Assembly: GCF_002929295.1 (NCBI RefSeq)
Contig: NZ_PJIM01000001.1
Location: 1,479,398 to 1,543,397, forward strand
Reading direction: 5' to 3'
From: Arthrobacter sp. SX1312
Lineage (GTDB): Bacteria > Actinomycetota > Actinomycetes > Actinomycetales > Micrococcaceae
Length of the DNA stretch: 64,000 bases
Shown here: positions 26,449-35,534 of the stretch, in pieces
Layout of the letters: each line of letters starts with the position of its first letter
How positions within the stretch are numbered: the first letter of the stretch is position 1
Position numbers and translations under genes: made by a program
Notes under the pieces: generated by a model
What the model was told of the DNA's origin: nothing
Seen by the model: only the letters and a program-made list of their open reading frames with translations
Databases searched by the model: none

Positions 26449-27816
26449 TCACAGGACGGGTAGCGGCCTCGAGAGCAGCCACGGCACCAGGAGGTCGCCG
26501 ACGCCGGCACCGGGGAGCGTGCGCACCGCGAACGCGATGAAGTCCGCCGTGGTGGCCGTCCCGAAGCGGTGCTCGCTGGACCAGGAACGCAGCAGGGCGA
26601 AGAAGGCGTCGTCGCCTGCGGCCTTCCGGAGCGCGTGCAGCGCGAGGGCGCCGCGCTTGTACACGCGGTCGTCGAACATGTCGGCGGCGCCGGGGTCGGC
26701 CAGGACGAGGTCCTGGGGTGCCCTGCTGAGGCGCTGGTGTGTGGACCGCGCGTGGGCGTCCGCCGTCGTCGACCCGCTGGCTTCGGACCAGATCCACTCG
26801 GCGTAGCAGGCGAAGCCCTCGTGCAGCCAGATGTCCTGCCAGCGCGCCGCGGTGACGGAGTTCCCGAACCACTGGTGCGCGAGTTCGTGGGCGATCAGCC
26901 GCTGCGCGTCCCACCCCTGGTCCAGGTGGTTGCGCCCGATGATGGAGAGCGTCTGAGCCTCGAGGGGGATCTCGAGGTCGTCGTCGGCGACGACCACGAG
27001 ATACTGCGGGTAGGGGTAGGGCCCGAAGCACTCCTCGAACACGGACATCATCTCGTGCTGGCGCACCAGCGACGCCTTGGCTGCGGGGGCGAGCGACGGC
27101 GGCACGGCGGCGTACAGCGGGACGGGGGCACCCTGTGCGCGCGGCGTACCCGGGGCGGGCAGGCCGACGGCGGGCCCTGAGGGGTCGTTCAGTGCCACGA
27201 GGGCATAACGACCGATCTGCACCGTCGCGAGGTAGGTGGCCATCGGTTCCGCCTGCTCGTAGGTCCAGGTGGTCCGGCTGGACCTGTCGATCCGCGAGAC
27301 GAGGACGCCGTTGCAGATGGCCCGGTAGCCGGCGTCGGTGGTCACCGCGATCCGGTAGGCCGCCTTCTGCGAGGGGTGGTCGTTGCACGGGAACCACGAC
27401 GGCGCTCCGGTGGGCTGACCGGCCACGAGGACGCCGTCGGTCAGTTCCTCCCACCCGATCTCGCCCCAGATCCCGGTGAGGGGGCGGGGATTGCCCTCGT
27501 ACCGGATGTCGAGCTTGAACGTGGCCCCGGCCGGCACCGGGTCGCGGAACCCGATGACGAGTTTGCCCGCGCGGTCCTTGAAGGACCGGACGCGGACGGT
27601 GTCGGAGGTGATCCTCGTGGTACGGAGCCCCTGGAGGTCGAGCTCGAGCTGGAGCAGGCCCCGGTGAGTAGTCACGGTCAGGGCCGCGCGACCGGTCAGG
27701 CGGTTGCTCGAGAGCCGGTAGTCGAGGGCGAGGTCGTAGTGGGCGACGCGATAGGAGGTGCTGCCATTGGTCGGGGTGTACGGGTCAGGCGAAAAACTCT
27801 CGGAACTGGTGCTCAC
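26449..27816 (-). CDS. M1 family metallopeptidase
   Basis: 455 residues: an N-terminal beta domain of the aminopeptidase-N type, then a gluzincin catalytic domain. Zinc site H310-E311-x-x-H314 in LIAHELAHQWFGNS with the third ligand E333 exactly 19 residues on (WLHEGFACYAE). The usual GAMEN exopeptidase motif is not seen; at its place is LEIPLEAQTL. No C-terminal HEAT-like domain, so it is the short form. No signal peptide. Its GTG at 27816 overlaps the stop of the Pls-type synthetase (GTGA), so the two are co-translated; degradation or trimming of the synthetase product is a plausible role. Confidence 0.92.
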   Translation of the reverse strand: MSTSSESFSPDPYTPTNGSTSYRVAHYDLALDYRLSSNRLTGRAALTVTTHRGLLQLELDLQGLRTTRITSDTVRVRSFKDRAGKLVIGFRDPVPAGATFKLDIRYEGNPRPLTGIWGEIGWEELTDGVLVAGQPTGAPSWFPCNDHPSQKAAYRIAVTTDAGYRAICNGVLVSRIDRSSRTTWTYEQAEPMATYLATVQIGRYALVALNDPSGPAVGLPAPGTPRAQGAPVPLYAAVPPSLAPAAKASLVRQHEMMSVFEECFGPYPYPQYLVVVADDDLEIPLEAQTLSIIGRNHLDQGWDAQRLIAHELAHQWFGNSVTAARWQDIWLHEGFACYAEWIWSEASGSTTADAHARSTHQRLSRAPQDLVLADPGAADMFDDRVYKRGALALHALRKAAGDDAFFALLRSWSSEHRFGTATTADFIAFAVRTLPGAGVGDLLVPWLLSRPLPVL

Positions 27817-30800
27817 GCACCGTCTCCCGGGCCCGACCACGAACTGACCGGGTTGCCCATCCAGTAGGTCCCTGCGGGGACGGTCTCGCCACGCATCACG
27901 AGCGACGCCGGCCCCACGGTGCCACCCTGGTCGATCCGGGCGGCGGGCAGGATCACGCTGTGCGGGCCGAGGGTTGCTCCTGCGGCGAGCTCCACGGTGT
28001 CCATGCTCATGATCCTGTCATGGAAGAGATGCGTCTGCACGACGCATCCGCGGTTGACAGTGGACCCGGTACCGAGGCTCACCAGGTCCGCTTCGGGCAG
28101 CCAGTAGCTCTCGCACCAGACTCCGTGCCCGATCTTCGACCCCAGCGCCCGCAGCCACCAGACCAGTGACGGCGTGCCACTGGCGGCCCGGGCGAACCAC
28201 GGGGCGCTGACGCTCTCGATGAACGTGTCCACCACCTCGTTGCGCCAGATGAAGGAGCTCCACAGCGGGTGCTCGCCCGCCGTGATCCGGCCGACCAGCA
28301 GCCACTTCGCGATGACGGCGCTGGTAGCAGCCACGGCGCCCAGAACGGTGAAGACGACGCCGCTCAGCAGGGCTGCCACGAGGTAGCCGCCCCAGAGGGC
28401 GAGCGCGTCGAAGATCACGAGGGCCAAGGCGGCGATCGTGACCGTGAGGATGACCGGCACCACGCGGCACAGCTCCCAGAACGCGCGCGCCGCCTTCAGG
28501 CGCGTGGGGGGTTGGAACGTGCGGCTCTGGTCCCCCGTGACGGCGAGCCGGCGCAGACGGGAGGGCGGACTGCCCAGCCAGGAGCTGCCCGCCTTGGCCT
28601 TGGCCGGCGTGGCGGACAGCACCGCGACGAGCGAGTTCTTCGGTACGCGCCGACCCGCCGACGTCATGCCCGAGTTGCCGAGGAAGGCGCGCCGGCCGAT
28701 CTTCGCGGGCGCGATGCGCAGGTACCCGCCCCCGAGCTCGTAGGAGGCGACCATCGTGTCGTCCGCGAGGAAGGCACCCTCGCCGATCGTCGTCATCTTC
28801 GGGATGAGGAGCACGGTGGACGCCTCGACGTTCCGGCCCACCCGCGCCCCGAGGAGCCGCAGCCACACGGGCGTGAACAGGCTTGCGTAGAGCGGGAAGA
28901 GGAGGTCGCGCGCCATGTCGAGGGTCCGCTCCGTGGCCCAGATCTGCCAGCCGATGCGGCTGCGCGCGGGGTAGTGGCCCTCCCGCAGGCCGATGCCCAG
29001 TATCCGGACCGTGGCGAGCACCAGGGCTGCGGTGGTGACGAGCCAGAGGACGGCGGCAAGCGCTACAGGTCCCATGAGGGACGGCCAGGCCGAGGACAGG
29101 GACGGTGCGCCCCGCAGGGCTGCCACGACGGGCAGAGCGGCGACGACGGCGGCGACGTACGGGATGAGTGCGAGCGCGCCCGAGGCCGCGGCGAACGCCA
29201 CGAAGGCCAGGCGCGTGTGCAGACGGGAGCGGGCCGGCGGGGCGTCGGGCCAGTCCTGCTTGGCCCTGCCCGCCCGGGTGGCCGGCGAACCCGCGAAGAG
29301 CTGCCCGGGCCGGACGGCGCCCTGCACCGCCGAACCGGGGGCCACCTCGGCGCCGGCACCGATCCTCGCACCCGGCATCAGTGTGCTGCGTGCCCCGACG
29401 ACGGCTCCCGCGCCCACGGTGATCGCGCCGATGTGGATACGGTCTCCGTCGATCCACCAGCCCGAGAGGTCCACCTCCGGTTCCACGGACGCGCCGGCTC
29501 CGAGGGTGAGCAGACCCGTGACGGGCGGGACGGAGTGGAGGTCGACGTCGGGCCCGATGCGCGCGCCCAGGGCCCGCGCATAGACCTGGACCCAGGGTGC
29601 GCTCGCGAGGCTGACCGCCCCGACGCTGTCCGAGATCTGCTCGGCGAGCCAGAGCCGCAGGTGCACCCTGCCGGATCGCGGGTAGACGCCGGGCTCCACG
29701 CCGCCCAGCAGGAGGCGGGCCGCGAGGACGGAGAGGCCCATGCGCCCGAACGGGCTGACGAACACGAGCCAGGACAGCGCCACCCACCACCAGGACAGGG
29801 TGGCCGCCGAGGTGAGGACCCCGAGCCCGGCGAGGACGTTGCTCGCGATCATCGCGTAGGTGAGCCAGCGCATGCCCGCGAGGAACTGCAGCGGGATGCC
29901 CATGATCGTCTGGAAGACCTGCGACCGGCGCGCCGTGCGCCGGACGGCGCGTTCCGGGGTGGGCGGCTGTTCGTCGCCGTCGCCCGTCCCGGCGGCGAAG
30001 GAGGCGAGCGCGCCGAGCCGCGGATGGGCGTAGATGTCGGCGACGGTGATGACCGGGTAGCGGGTGCGGATCAGCGACACGAGCCGGGCGGCCGCGAGGG
30101 ACCCGCCGCCGTGGAGGAAGAAGTCGGCGTCCTCGTCGGCCGGGACGGTGCCGAGGACGGCGGCCCACTGGTCCGCGATCCACCGTACGCGCGGGTCGAG
30201 GTCCTCCAGGCTGCCGGGCCCGCTCGGGTCGCCCACGCCGGCGAGCGGCCAGGGCAGGGCGTTGCGGTCCACCTTGCCGCTGGTCTTCGTGGGCAGGGAG
30301 TCGGTGACGGTCAGCAGCGGGACGAGCGCGGCAGGCAGCTCCTCGGCGAGCAGCGTGCGGAGCACCGCGAGGTCCGGGTCGCCGTCGGCCGGGACGAGGT
30401 AGCCGACGAGGAGCTGATTGCCCGACGGCGTCGTCCGGACGGCGGCGGCGGCGCCGGCGATCCCGGGCAGGGCCTGGAGCGCCGCATCCACTTCACCGAG
30501 CTCGATGCGGCGCCCGCCGAGCTTCACCTGATCGTCGGCCCGGCCCACGAAGACCAGTCCGGCTGCCTGCAGCTGCACGAGGTCGCCCGAGCGGTAGGCA
30601 CGGCTCCACCCGAGCGTCGGCATCGCGGCATACTTCTCGGCGTCCTTGGCCGGATCCAGGTAGCGGGCCAGCCCCACTCCCCCGATGATGAGCTCGCCGG
30701 TGCCGTCCTCCGGCACGGGCAGGCCGGACTCGTCGACGACGGCGAGATCCCAGCCGTCCAGGGGCAGCCCGATGCGCACCGGGCCGTCCCCGCCGAGCCG

Positions 30801-31733
30801 TGCGGCGCAGGCGACGACGGTCGCCTCGGTAGGGCCGTAGGTGTTCCAGACCTCGCGGTCGTGGACGACGAGGCGCTGAGCGAGGTCCGGAGGGCATGCC
30901 TCCCCGCCGAAGATGAGGAGGCGGACGTTCTCGAGGGAGTCGGCGGGCCACAGAGCCGCCAGTGTGGGCACGGTGGACACGACGGTGATCCTGCGGGCGA
31001 TCAGCCAGGGACCGAGGTCGACGCCGGTGCGCACGAGTGCGCGGGGGGCCGGCACGAGGCATGCGCCGTGCCTCCAGGCCAGCCACATCTCCTCACAGGA
31101 GGCGTCGAACGCGACGGAGAGGCCGGCCAGGACGCGGTCGGTGGGCCCGAGGGGTTCGTGCTGCAGGAACAGGCGCGCCTCGGCATCGACGAAGGCGGCC
31201 GCCGAGCGGTGCGAGACGGCGACGCCCTTCGGCGTACCCGTGGAACCGGACGTGAAGATGACCCATGCGTCGTCGTCCGGTGTGGGGTCTCCGGTGATCC
31301 CCCGGCGTCCGCCCGGCCCGGTGGCCACCGACAGGCCGTGCCCGACGACGGCGGCTGCACGCGCTTCCGCGAACACGACGCGGGCGCGCTCGTCCGGGTC
31401 GTCGGCGTCGACCGGCACGTAGGCCGCACCCGCCGCGAGCACGCCGAGGATCGCGATGTACAGCTCGTTGGTGCCCGAGGGGAGGCGTACCCCGACGGTG
31501 TCGCCGCGCCCCACGCCGGCGTCGCGCAGGACGGCGGCGAACCGGTCGGCGGCCGCCACCAGCTCGGTGTAGCTGAGGTCCTCGGTGCCGTCGTCGAGCG
31601 CCGAGGCGCTGGGGTGTTCCGCGGCCGTGGCCCGCAGGATGTCGAGGAGTGTACGGGGGGATGGCGCCCGCCCGGACGCCGTGAACCGCGCGGCGGCGGG
31701 GGCGATATCGGTCTGGGGCGTGGGTGTGGTCAC
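27813..31733 (-). CDS. Pls/PosA-type nonribosomal peptide synthetase
   Basis: 1,306 residues. Adenylation domain about 25-495 (P-loop FTSGSTGTPKG at 160-170, GELIIGG, YRSGDLV, GKVDR with K487); carrier domain about 515-590 with phosphopantetheine serine S545 in HGGGS. Then about six membrane spans enclosing three hexapeptide left-handed beta-helix domains (clearest at about 740-830 and 1240-1300). This is the plan of epsilon-poly-L-lysine synthetase (about 1,319 residues), where the three soluble domains form the isopeptide bonds without condensation or thioesterase domains. The pocket residues read D210 A211 E214 S253 I274 G276 T298 V306 V307 K487. GTG start at 31733. Followed, with overlap, by an M1 peptidase; divergent from thyA. 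Confidence 0.92.
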   Translation of the reverse strand: MTTPTPQTDIAPAAARFTASGRAPSPRTLLDILRATAAEHPSASALDDGTEDLSYTELVAAADRFAAVLRDAGVGRGDTVGVRLPSGTNELYIAILGVLAAGAAYVPVDADDPDERARVVFAEARAAAVVGHGLSVATGPGGRRGITGDPTPDDDAWVIFTSGSTGTPKGVAVSHRSAAAFVDAEARLFLQHEPLGPTDRVLAGLSVAFDASCEEMWLAWRHGACLVPAPRALVRTGVDLGPWLIARRITVVSTVPTLAALWPADSLENVRLLIFGGEACPPDLAQRLVVHDREVWNTYGPTEATVVACAARLGGDGPVRIGLPLDGWDLAVVDESGLPVPEDGTGELIIGGVGLARYLDPAKDAEKYAAMPTLGWSRAYRSGDLVQLQAAGLVFVGRADDQVKLGGRRIELGEVDAALQALPGIAGAAAAVRTTPSGNQLLVGYLVPADGDPDLAVLRTLLAEELPAALVPLLTVTDSLPTKTSGKVDRNALPWPLAGVGDPSGPGSLEDLDPRVRWIADQWAAVLGTVPADEDADFFLHGGGSLAAARLVSLIRTRYPVITVADIYAHPRLGALASFAAGTGDGDEQPPTPERAVRRTARRSQVFQTIMGIPLQFLAGMRWLTYAMIASNVLAGLGVLTSAATLSWWWVALSWLVFVSPFGRMGLSVLAARLLLGGVEPGVYPRSGRVHLRLWLAEQISDSVGAVSLASAPWVQVYARALGARIGPDVDLHSVPPVTGLLTLGAGASVEPEVDLSGWWIDGDRIHIGAITVGAGAVVGARSTLMPGARIGAGAEVAPGSAVQGAVRPGQLFAGSPATRAGRAKQDWPDAPPARSRLHTRLAFVAFAAASGALALIPYVAAVVAALPVVAALRGAPSLSSAWPSLMGPVALAAVLWLVTTAALVLATVRILGIGLREGHYPARSRIGWQIWATERTLDMARDLLFPLYASLFTPVWLRLLGARVGRNVEASTVLLIPKMTTIGEGAFLADDTMVASYELGGGYLRIAPAKIGRRAFLGNSGMTSAGRRVPKNSLVAVLSATPAKAKAGSSWLGSPPSRLRRLAVTGDQSRTFQPPTRLKAARAFWELCRVVPVILTVTIAALALVIFDALALWGGYLVAALLSGVVFTVLGAVAATSAVIAKWLLVGRITAGEHPLWSSFIWRNEVVDTFIESVSAPWFARAASGTPSLVWWLRALGSKIGHGVWCESYWLPEADLVSLGTGSTVNRGCVVQTHLFHDRIMSMDTVELAAGATLGPHSVILPAARIDQGGTVGPASLVMRGETVPAGTYWMGNPVSSWSGPGDGA

Positions 31734-31861
31734 GGCTGGATTCTTCCGGTGCGAAATGAACAGCAGGTGATCAGGGGCGCCGTCACCTGCACGGCCCGGG
31801 GGTAGTCTACCCGCGGTCGATGCGGCCGACCGGGGCGGGCGGTTCGTCCTAGACTGGCCGG

Positions 31862-32689
31862 GTGAGCACTCCCATCCCTACCCCCTACGAGGACCTGCTG
31901 CGCGACGTCATGGCGAACGGCGCGGCCAAGAGCGACAGGACGGGCACCGGTACCCGGAGCGTGTTCGGCCGGCAGCTCCGCTTCGATCTCAGCGAGTCCT
32001 TCCCGCTCGTCACCACCAAGCGCGTGCACTTCAAGTCCGTGGCGCTGGAGCTGCTGTGGTTCCTCCGCGGTGATTCCAACGTGCGCTGGCTGCAGGAGCG
32101 CGGTGTGTCCATCTGGAACGAGTGGGCGGACGAGGACGGCGAGCTCGGCCCCGTCTACGGCGTCCAGTGGCGGTCGTGGCCCACACCCGACGGCGGCCAC
32201 ATCGACCAGATCGCCCAGGTGGTCGAGGCACTCAGGACGAATCCGGACTCCCGCCGCCACCTGGTCTCGGCCTGGAACGTCTCCGAGCTGCACAACATGG
32301 CCCTGCCACCCTGCCACGTGTTCTTCCAGTTCTATGTGAGCCCCGGCGTGGACGGTGGCCCCGGCCGACTCTCCTGCCAGCTGTACCAGCGGTCCGCGGA
32401 CACGTTCCTCGGGGTCCCGTTCAACATCGCCTCCTACGCCCTGCTGACCCTGATGGTCGCCCAGCAGACCGGCCTCGAGCCCGGCGAGTTCATCTGGACC
32501 GGCGGCGACGTCCACGTGTACGACAACCACGTGGAGCAGGTCGCCGAACAACTGTCCCGGGAGCCCTACCCGTATCCGCGCATCGCGCTGAACCGGAAGC
32601 CGGACAGCATCTTCGACTATGCCCTGGAGGACTTCGACGTGATCGACTACCAGCACCACCCCACGATCAAGGCACCGGTGGCCGTATGA
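31862..32689 (+). CDS. thyA: Thymidylate synthase
   Basis: 275 residues. Makes dTMP from dUMP with methylenetetrahydrofolate. Catalytic cysteine C151 in [13 protein letters not shown]; also DRTGTGT near the N-terminus, the [23 protein letters not shown] segment and the C-terminal IKAPVAV. GTG start at 31862. Overlaps dfr by four bases (ATGA), the usual thyA-dfr pair that couples dihydrofolate formation to its reduction. Confidence 0.97.
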   Translation: MSTPIPTPYEDLLRDVMANGAAKSDRTGTGTRSVFGRQLRFDLSESFPLVTTKRVHFKSVALELLWFLRGDSNVRWLQERGVSIWNEWADEDGELGPVYGVQWRSWPTPDGGHIDQIAQVVEALRTNPDSRRHLVSAWNVSELHNMALPPCHVFFQFYVSPGVDGGPGRLSCQLYQRSADTFLGVPFNIASYALLTLMVAQQTGLEPGEFIWTGGDVHVYDNHVEQVAEQLSREPYPYPRIALNRKPDSIFDYALEDFDVIDYQHHPTIKAPVAV

Positions 32690-33249
32690 ACGCGGCCCCC
32701 TCACCCCCCACCCTGAGCGTGGCCGACGCCGTCGGGTCCCGTCCCGTGATCGGCATGATCTGGGCGCAGACCGAGGACGGCGTGATCGGCAAGGACGGCG
32801 GCATCCCCTGGCACGTGCCGGAGGACCTGGCGCACTTCAAGGCCACGACGACGGGCCATCCCGTGATCATGGGCCGGCGTACCTGGGAATCGTTCCCCTC
32901 CACCTTCCGCCCCCTGCCGGACCGCACGAACATCGTCGTGTCCCGGTCCGGAGCGGACCTGCCCGGTGCCGTCGTCGTCGATTCGCTCGATGCCGCCTTC
33001 GACGCCGCCCGGGCCAGTCCCGGCGCGGAGGAGATCTGGGTCATCGGTGGTGGCCGCGTGTACGCCGAGGCCATGCCGCGCGCCAACGCGGCACTCGTCA
33101 CCGTCGTCGAATCCGCAGCGGAGGGCGACACCGTGGCTCCCCTGCTGGGAACGGACTGGGCGCTGGCAGCCCTGACCCCGGAAGCAGGATGGCTGGAGTC
33201 CGCGAAAGGTCCCCGGTACCGCATCAGCCTCTGGACCAGGCAGGGCTGA
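32686..33249 (+). CDS. Dihydrofolate reductase
   Basis: 187 residues. Reduces dihydrofolate with NADPH. Visible motifs: [30 protein letters not shown] (substrate loop with Trp and the catalytic acidic residue in PEDLAHFK), [10 protein letters not shown] and [14 protein letters not shown]. About 20 extra N-terminal residues precede the core compared with minimal enzymes. Translationally coupled to thyA by ATGA overlap. Confidence 0.96.
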   Translation: MNAAPSPPTLSVADAVGSRPVIGMIWAQTEDGVIGKDGGIPWHVPEDLAHFKATTTGHPVIMGRRTWESFPSTFRPLPDRTNIVVSRSGADLPGAVVVDSLDAAFDAARASPGAEEIWVIGGGRVYAEAMPRANAALVTVVESAAEGDTVAPLLGTDWALAALTPEAGWLESAKGPRYRISLWTRQG

Positions 33250-33272
33250 CGCGGCGCCGACGGTCCTCAGCG

Positions 33273-33303
33273 GACGACGGCACGCACGGGCGCGTGCGTC
33301 GTC
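33273..33303 (+). terminator. Candidate terminator of thyA-dfr
   Basis: Arms GACGAC-G-GCACGC and GCGTGC-GTCGTC pair in 12 positions with one bulged G around a short loop, 23 bases after the dfr stop. Confidence 0.6.
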
Positions 33304-33417
33304 AGGAGCACGGTGCCCGGCCGGTTCCGCTCCACGGCGGCACGGCTCCGCCGGCGCTGAGGTGCTCCCGGAGCCGCCGGGCACCTCTCCGGACTCCGAC
33401 AACCGAAGGACACGGAC

Positions 33418-34080
33418 ATGACTGACGCAGGCAACCACCCATCGGACCCGGTGCAGGGGGCGGTCCCGCCCAAGGCTCTCGGACTCGGCTACGCCGAACT
33501 GGCGGCGCTGCTCGCGATGAGGCCCGGCGGACCGTCGACGTCGAGCGCGGCTGCGTTGCGCATCCCGCAGGAGGCCGCCGACAGCCAGGTCATCCGTGCC
33601 GGCACTTCGTCCCTCGTCGCACACGGCCTCGCGACCGTGGGTCCCAAGCGCGAGCTGGTGGTCCGCGGAGCCGTGGCGGCGATCCTCTCCGCCCTGTCCG
33701 GCGCCCGGCGGCGCGTCGACATCGGACTGCTGGCGCCCGGCCGGACCAGCGGGAGCATGCTCCAGGTGGAGTCGGACGAGTTCTCCATCCTGCTGCAGCC
33801 GCGCTCGTACCTCTCCTGGTTGGCCATGGCGCAGGACCCTGGGCTGTCCGGAGCACAGGCCCTCCTCATGATGGTCACCTCGCACCTCACGACCCACCCC
33901 GACGGCGGAGCCACCGTGTACCGCCACGAGACGCCGGCCAAGGGCCGCCTCCTCATCAGGAGCGATGCGTCGGGCTGGACGGTGGGCTACCAGTACGAGG
34001 GCCGGGAGGACGTCCCCCAGCGGACGGGACTCGACGACGACGCCCTGCTGGCCGAACTCCGGAACGTGAGAGGGGACTGA
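33418..34080 (+). CDS. Uncharacterised protein, about 220 residues
   Basis: 220 residues with no membrane span. The pattern (LGYAELAALLAMRPGG; VIRAGTSSLVAHGLATV; later LLIRSDASGWTVGYQYEGRED) suggests an alpha/beta fold with a regulator-like N-terminal region, but I recognise no family. GAAGGACA lies before the ATG. It stands alone between thyA-dfr and asd. No function is proposed. Confidence 0.75.
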   Translation: MTDAGNHPSDPVQGAVPPKALGLGYAELAALLAMRPGGPSTSSAAALRIPQEAADSQVIRAGTSSLVAHGLATVGPKRELVVRGAVAAILSALSGARRRVDIGLLAPGRTSGSMLQVESDEFSILLQPRSYLSWLAMAQDPGLSGAQALLMMVTSHLTTHPDGGATVYRHETPAKGRLLIRSDASGWTVGYQYEGREDVPQRTGLDDDALLAELRNVRGD

Positions 34081-34188
34081 CGGGTCCCTCTCCCCGTTCC
34101 CTGACGACTGCCGCCGACGCCGGCGATCTGCGGGAGGCATCGGTCACAAACCAGCGTGTCCGGGGAGCCTCCGCCTAAACTGGAGGGC

Positions 34189-35328
34189 ATGACTTCAGCA
34201 CCCGAGAGTTCCGCCCTGCCCTCCGTCGGCTTCGTCGGCTGGCGCGGCATGGTGGGCTCCGTCCTCATGCAGCGCCTCCAGGACGAGGGCGACTTCGCCC
34301 GGATCAACCCCGTGTTCTTCTCGACGTCTGCCGCCGGAGGCGCCGCACCGCAGTTCGCGGAGGGCTCCGGCACGCTGCAGGACGCCTACGACGTGGAGAC
34401 GCTCGCCAAGCTGCCGATCATCGTCACCGCCCAGGGCGGCGACTACACGGCCGAGGTCTACCCCAAGCTGCGCGACGCCGGGTGGCAGGGCCTCTGGCTC
34501 GACGCCGCGTCGACGCTGCGCATGGAGCAGGACAGCATCATCGTCCTCGACCCGGTCAACCGCGACGCCATCGACGCCGGACTCGCGCGTGGCGTCCGCG
34601 ACTTCATCGGCGGCAACTGCACGGTCTCCTGCATGCTCATGGGGTTGGGCGGGCTCTTCCGCAACGGCCTCGTGGAGTGGGGCACGTCGATGACCTACCA
34701 GGCGGCCTCGGGCGGCGGCGCACGCCACATGCGGGAGCTGCTCAACCAGTTCGGTACGCTGCATGGCACCGTTGCCGTCAATCTCGACGACCCCGCCTCC
34801 GCGATCCTCGACATCGACCGTGCGATCCTCGCCAAGCAGCGGCACCCGAGCCTCGAAGCGAGCCAGTTCGGTGTGCCGCTGGCCGGTTCCGTCATCCCGT
34901 GGATCGACAGCGACCTCGGCAACGGCGTATCCCGGGAGGAGTGGAAAGCCGGAGCGGAGACCAACAAGATCCTCGGCACCGCCACGCGTATCCCGTTCGA
35001 CGGCCTCTGTGTCCGCGTGGGCGCCATGCGCTCGCACTCGCAGGCGCTGACCCTGAAGCTGACACAGGACCTGCCGGTCAGCGAGATCGAGTCGATCCTC
35101 GCAGCCGACAACGAGTGGGTGCGCGTCATCCCCAACACGAAGGTCGACACGATCGCGGGCCTGACGCCGGTGGCGGCCACCGGCTCGCTGGAGGTCCCTG
35201 TCGGCCGGATCCGTAAGCTCGAGATGGGCCCGGAGTACATCAGCGCCTTCACGGTGGGAGACCAGCTGCTGTGGGGAGCTGCCGAGCCGCTCCGCCGGAT
35301 GCTGATGATCGCCACCGGGAATCTCTGA
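34189..35328 (+). CDS. asd: Aspartate-semialdehyde dehydrogenase
   Basis: 379 residues. Reduces aspartyl phosphate to the semialdehyde for lysine, threonine and methionine synthesis. N-terminal [21 protein letters not shown] is the NADP-binding GxxGxVG form; catalytic C144 in [12 protein letters not shown]; later [16 protein letters not shown]. The residue choices ([11 protein letters not shown]) are those of the E. coli-type enzyme rather than the shorter form common in mycobacteria. Start at 34189 with TGGAGGG. It lies alone, without lysC, and about 2.5 kb from the Pls/thyA boundary. Confidence 0.95.
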   Translation: MTSAPESSALPSVGFVGWRGMVGSVLMQRLQDEGDFARINPVFFSTSAAGGAAPQFAEGSGTLQDAYDVETLAKLPIIVTAQGGDYTAEVYPKLRDAGWQGLWLDAASTLRMEQDSIIVLDPVNRDAIDAGLARGVRDFIGGNCTVSCMLMGLGGLFRNGLVEWGTSMTYQAASGGGARHMRELLNQFGTLHGTVAVNLDDPASAILDIDRAILAKQRHPSLEASQFGVPLAGSVIPWIDSDLGNGVSREEWKAGAETNKILGTATRIPFDGLCVRVGAMRSHSQALTLKLTQDLPVSEIESILAADNEWVRVIPNTKVDTIAGLTPVAATGSLEVPVGRIRKLEMGPEYISAFTVGDQLLWGAAEPLRRMLMIATGNL

Positions 35329-35534
35329 AGCGTCTTTCCACGCGCCGGTGACCCGTGGGTGTTGTCCGGGTGATCTGACGGCGAGCTCAAGAACCGGTTG
35401 GATGCGCGTTGCTGGGGATTCGGCGGCGATCTGCCGATGTCGGACGGCGAGAGCTGTCGGTGGTGTCCCGGTCGCCTCGGTGGACATGACACTCCACCGA
35501 TCGTTCGAAGCGGCCGCTCCTTCCACTGCTTTCC

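Noticed and set aside
28269-31805. Long plus-strand open frame opposite the Pls-type synthetase
   Set aside because: The opposite strand holds a full, motif-rich enzyme; this frame is His/Gly/Arg-rich noise typical of antisense high-GC sequence.
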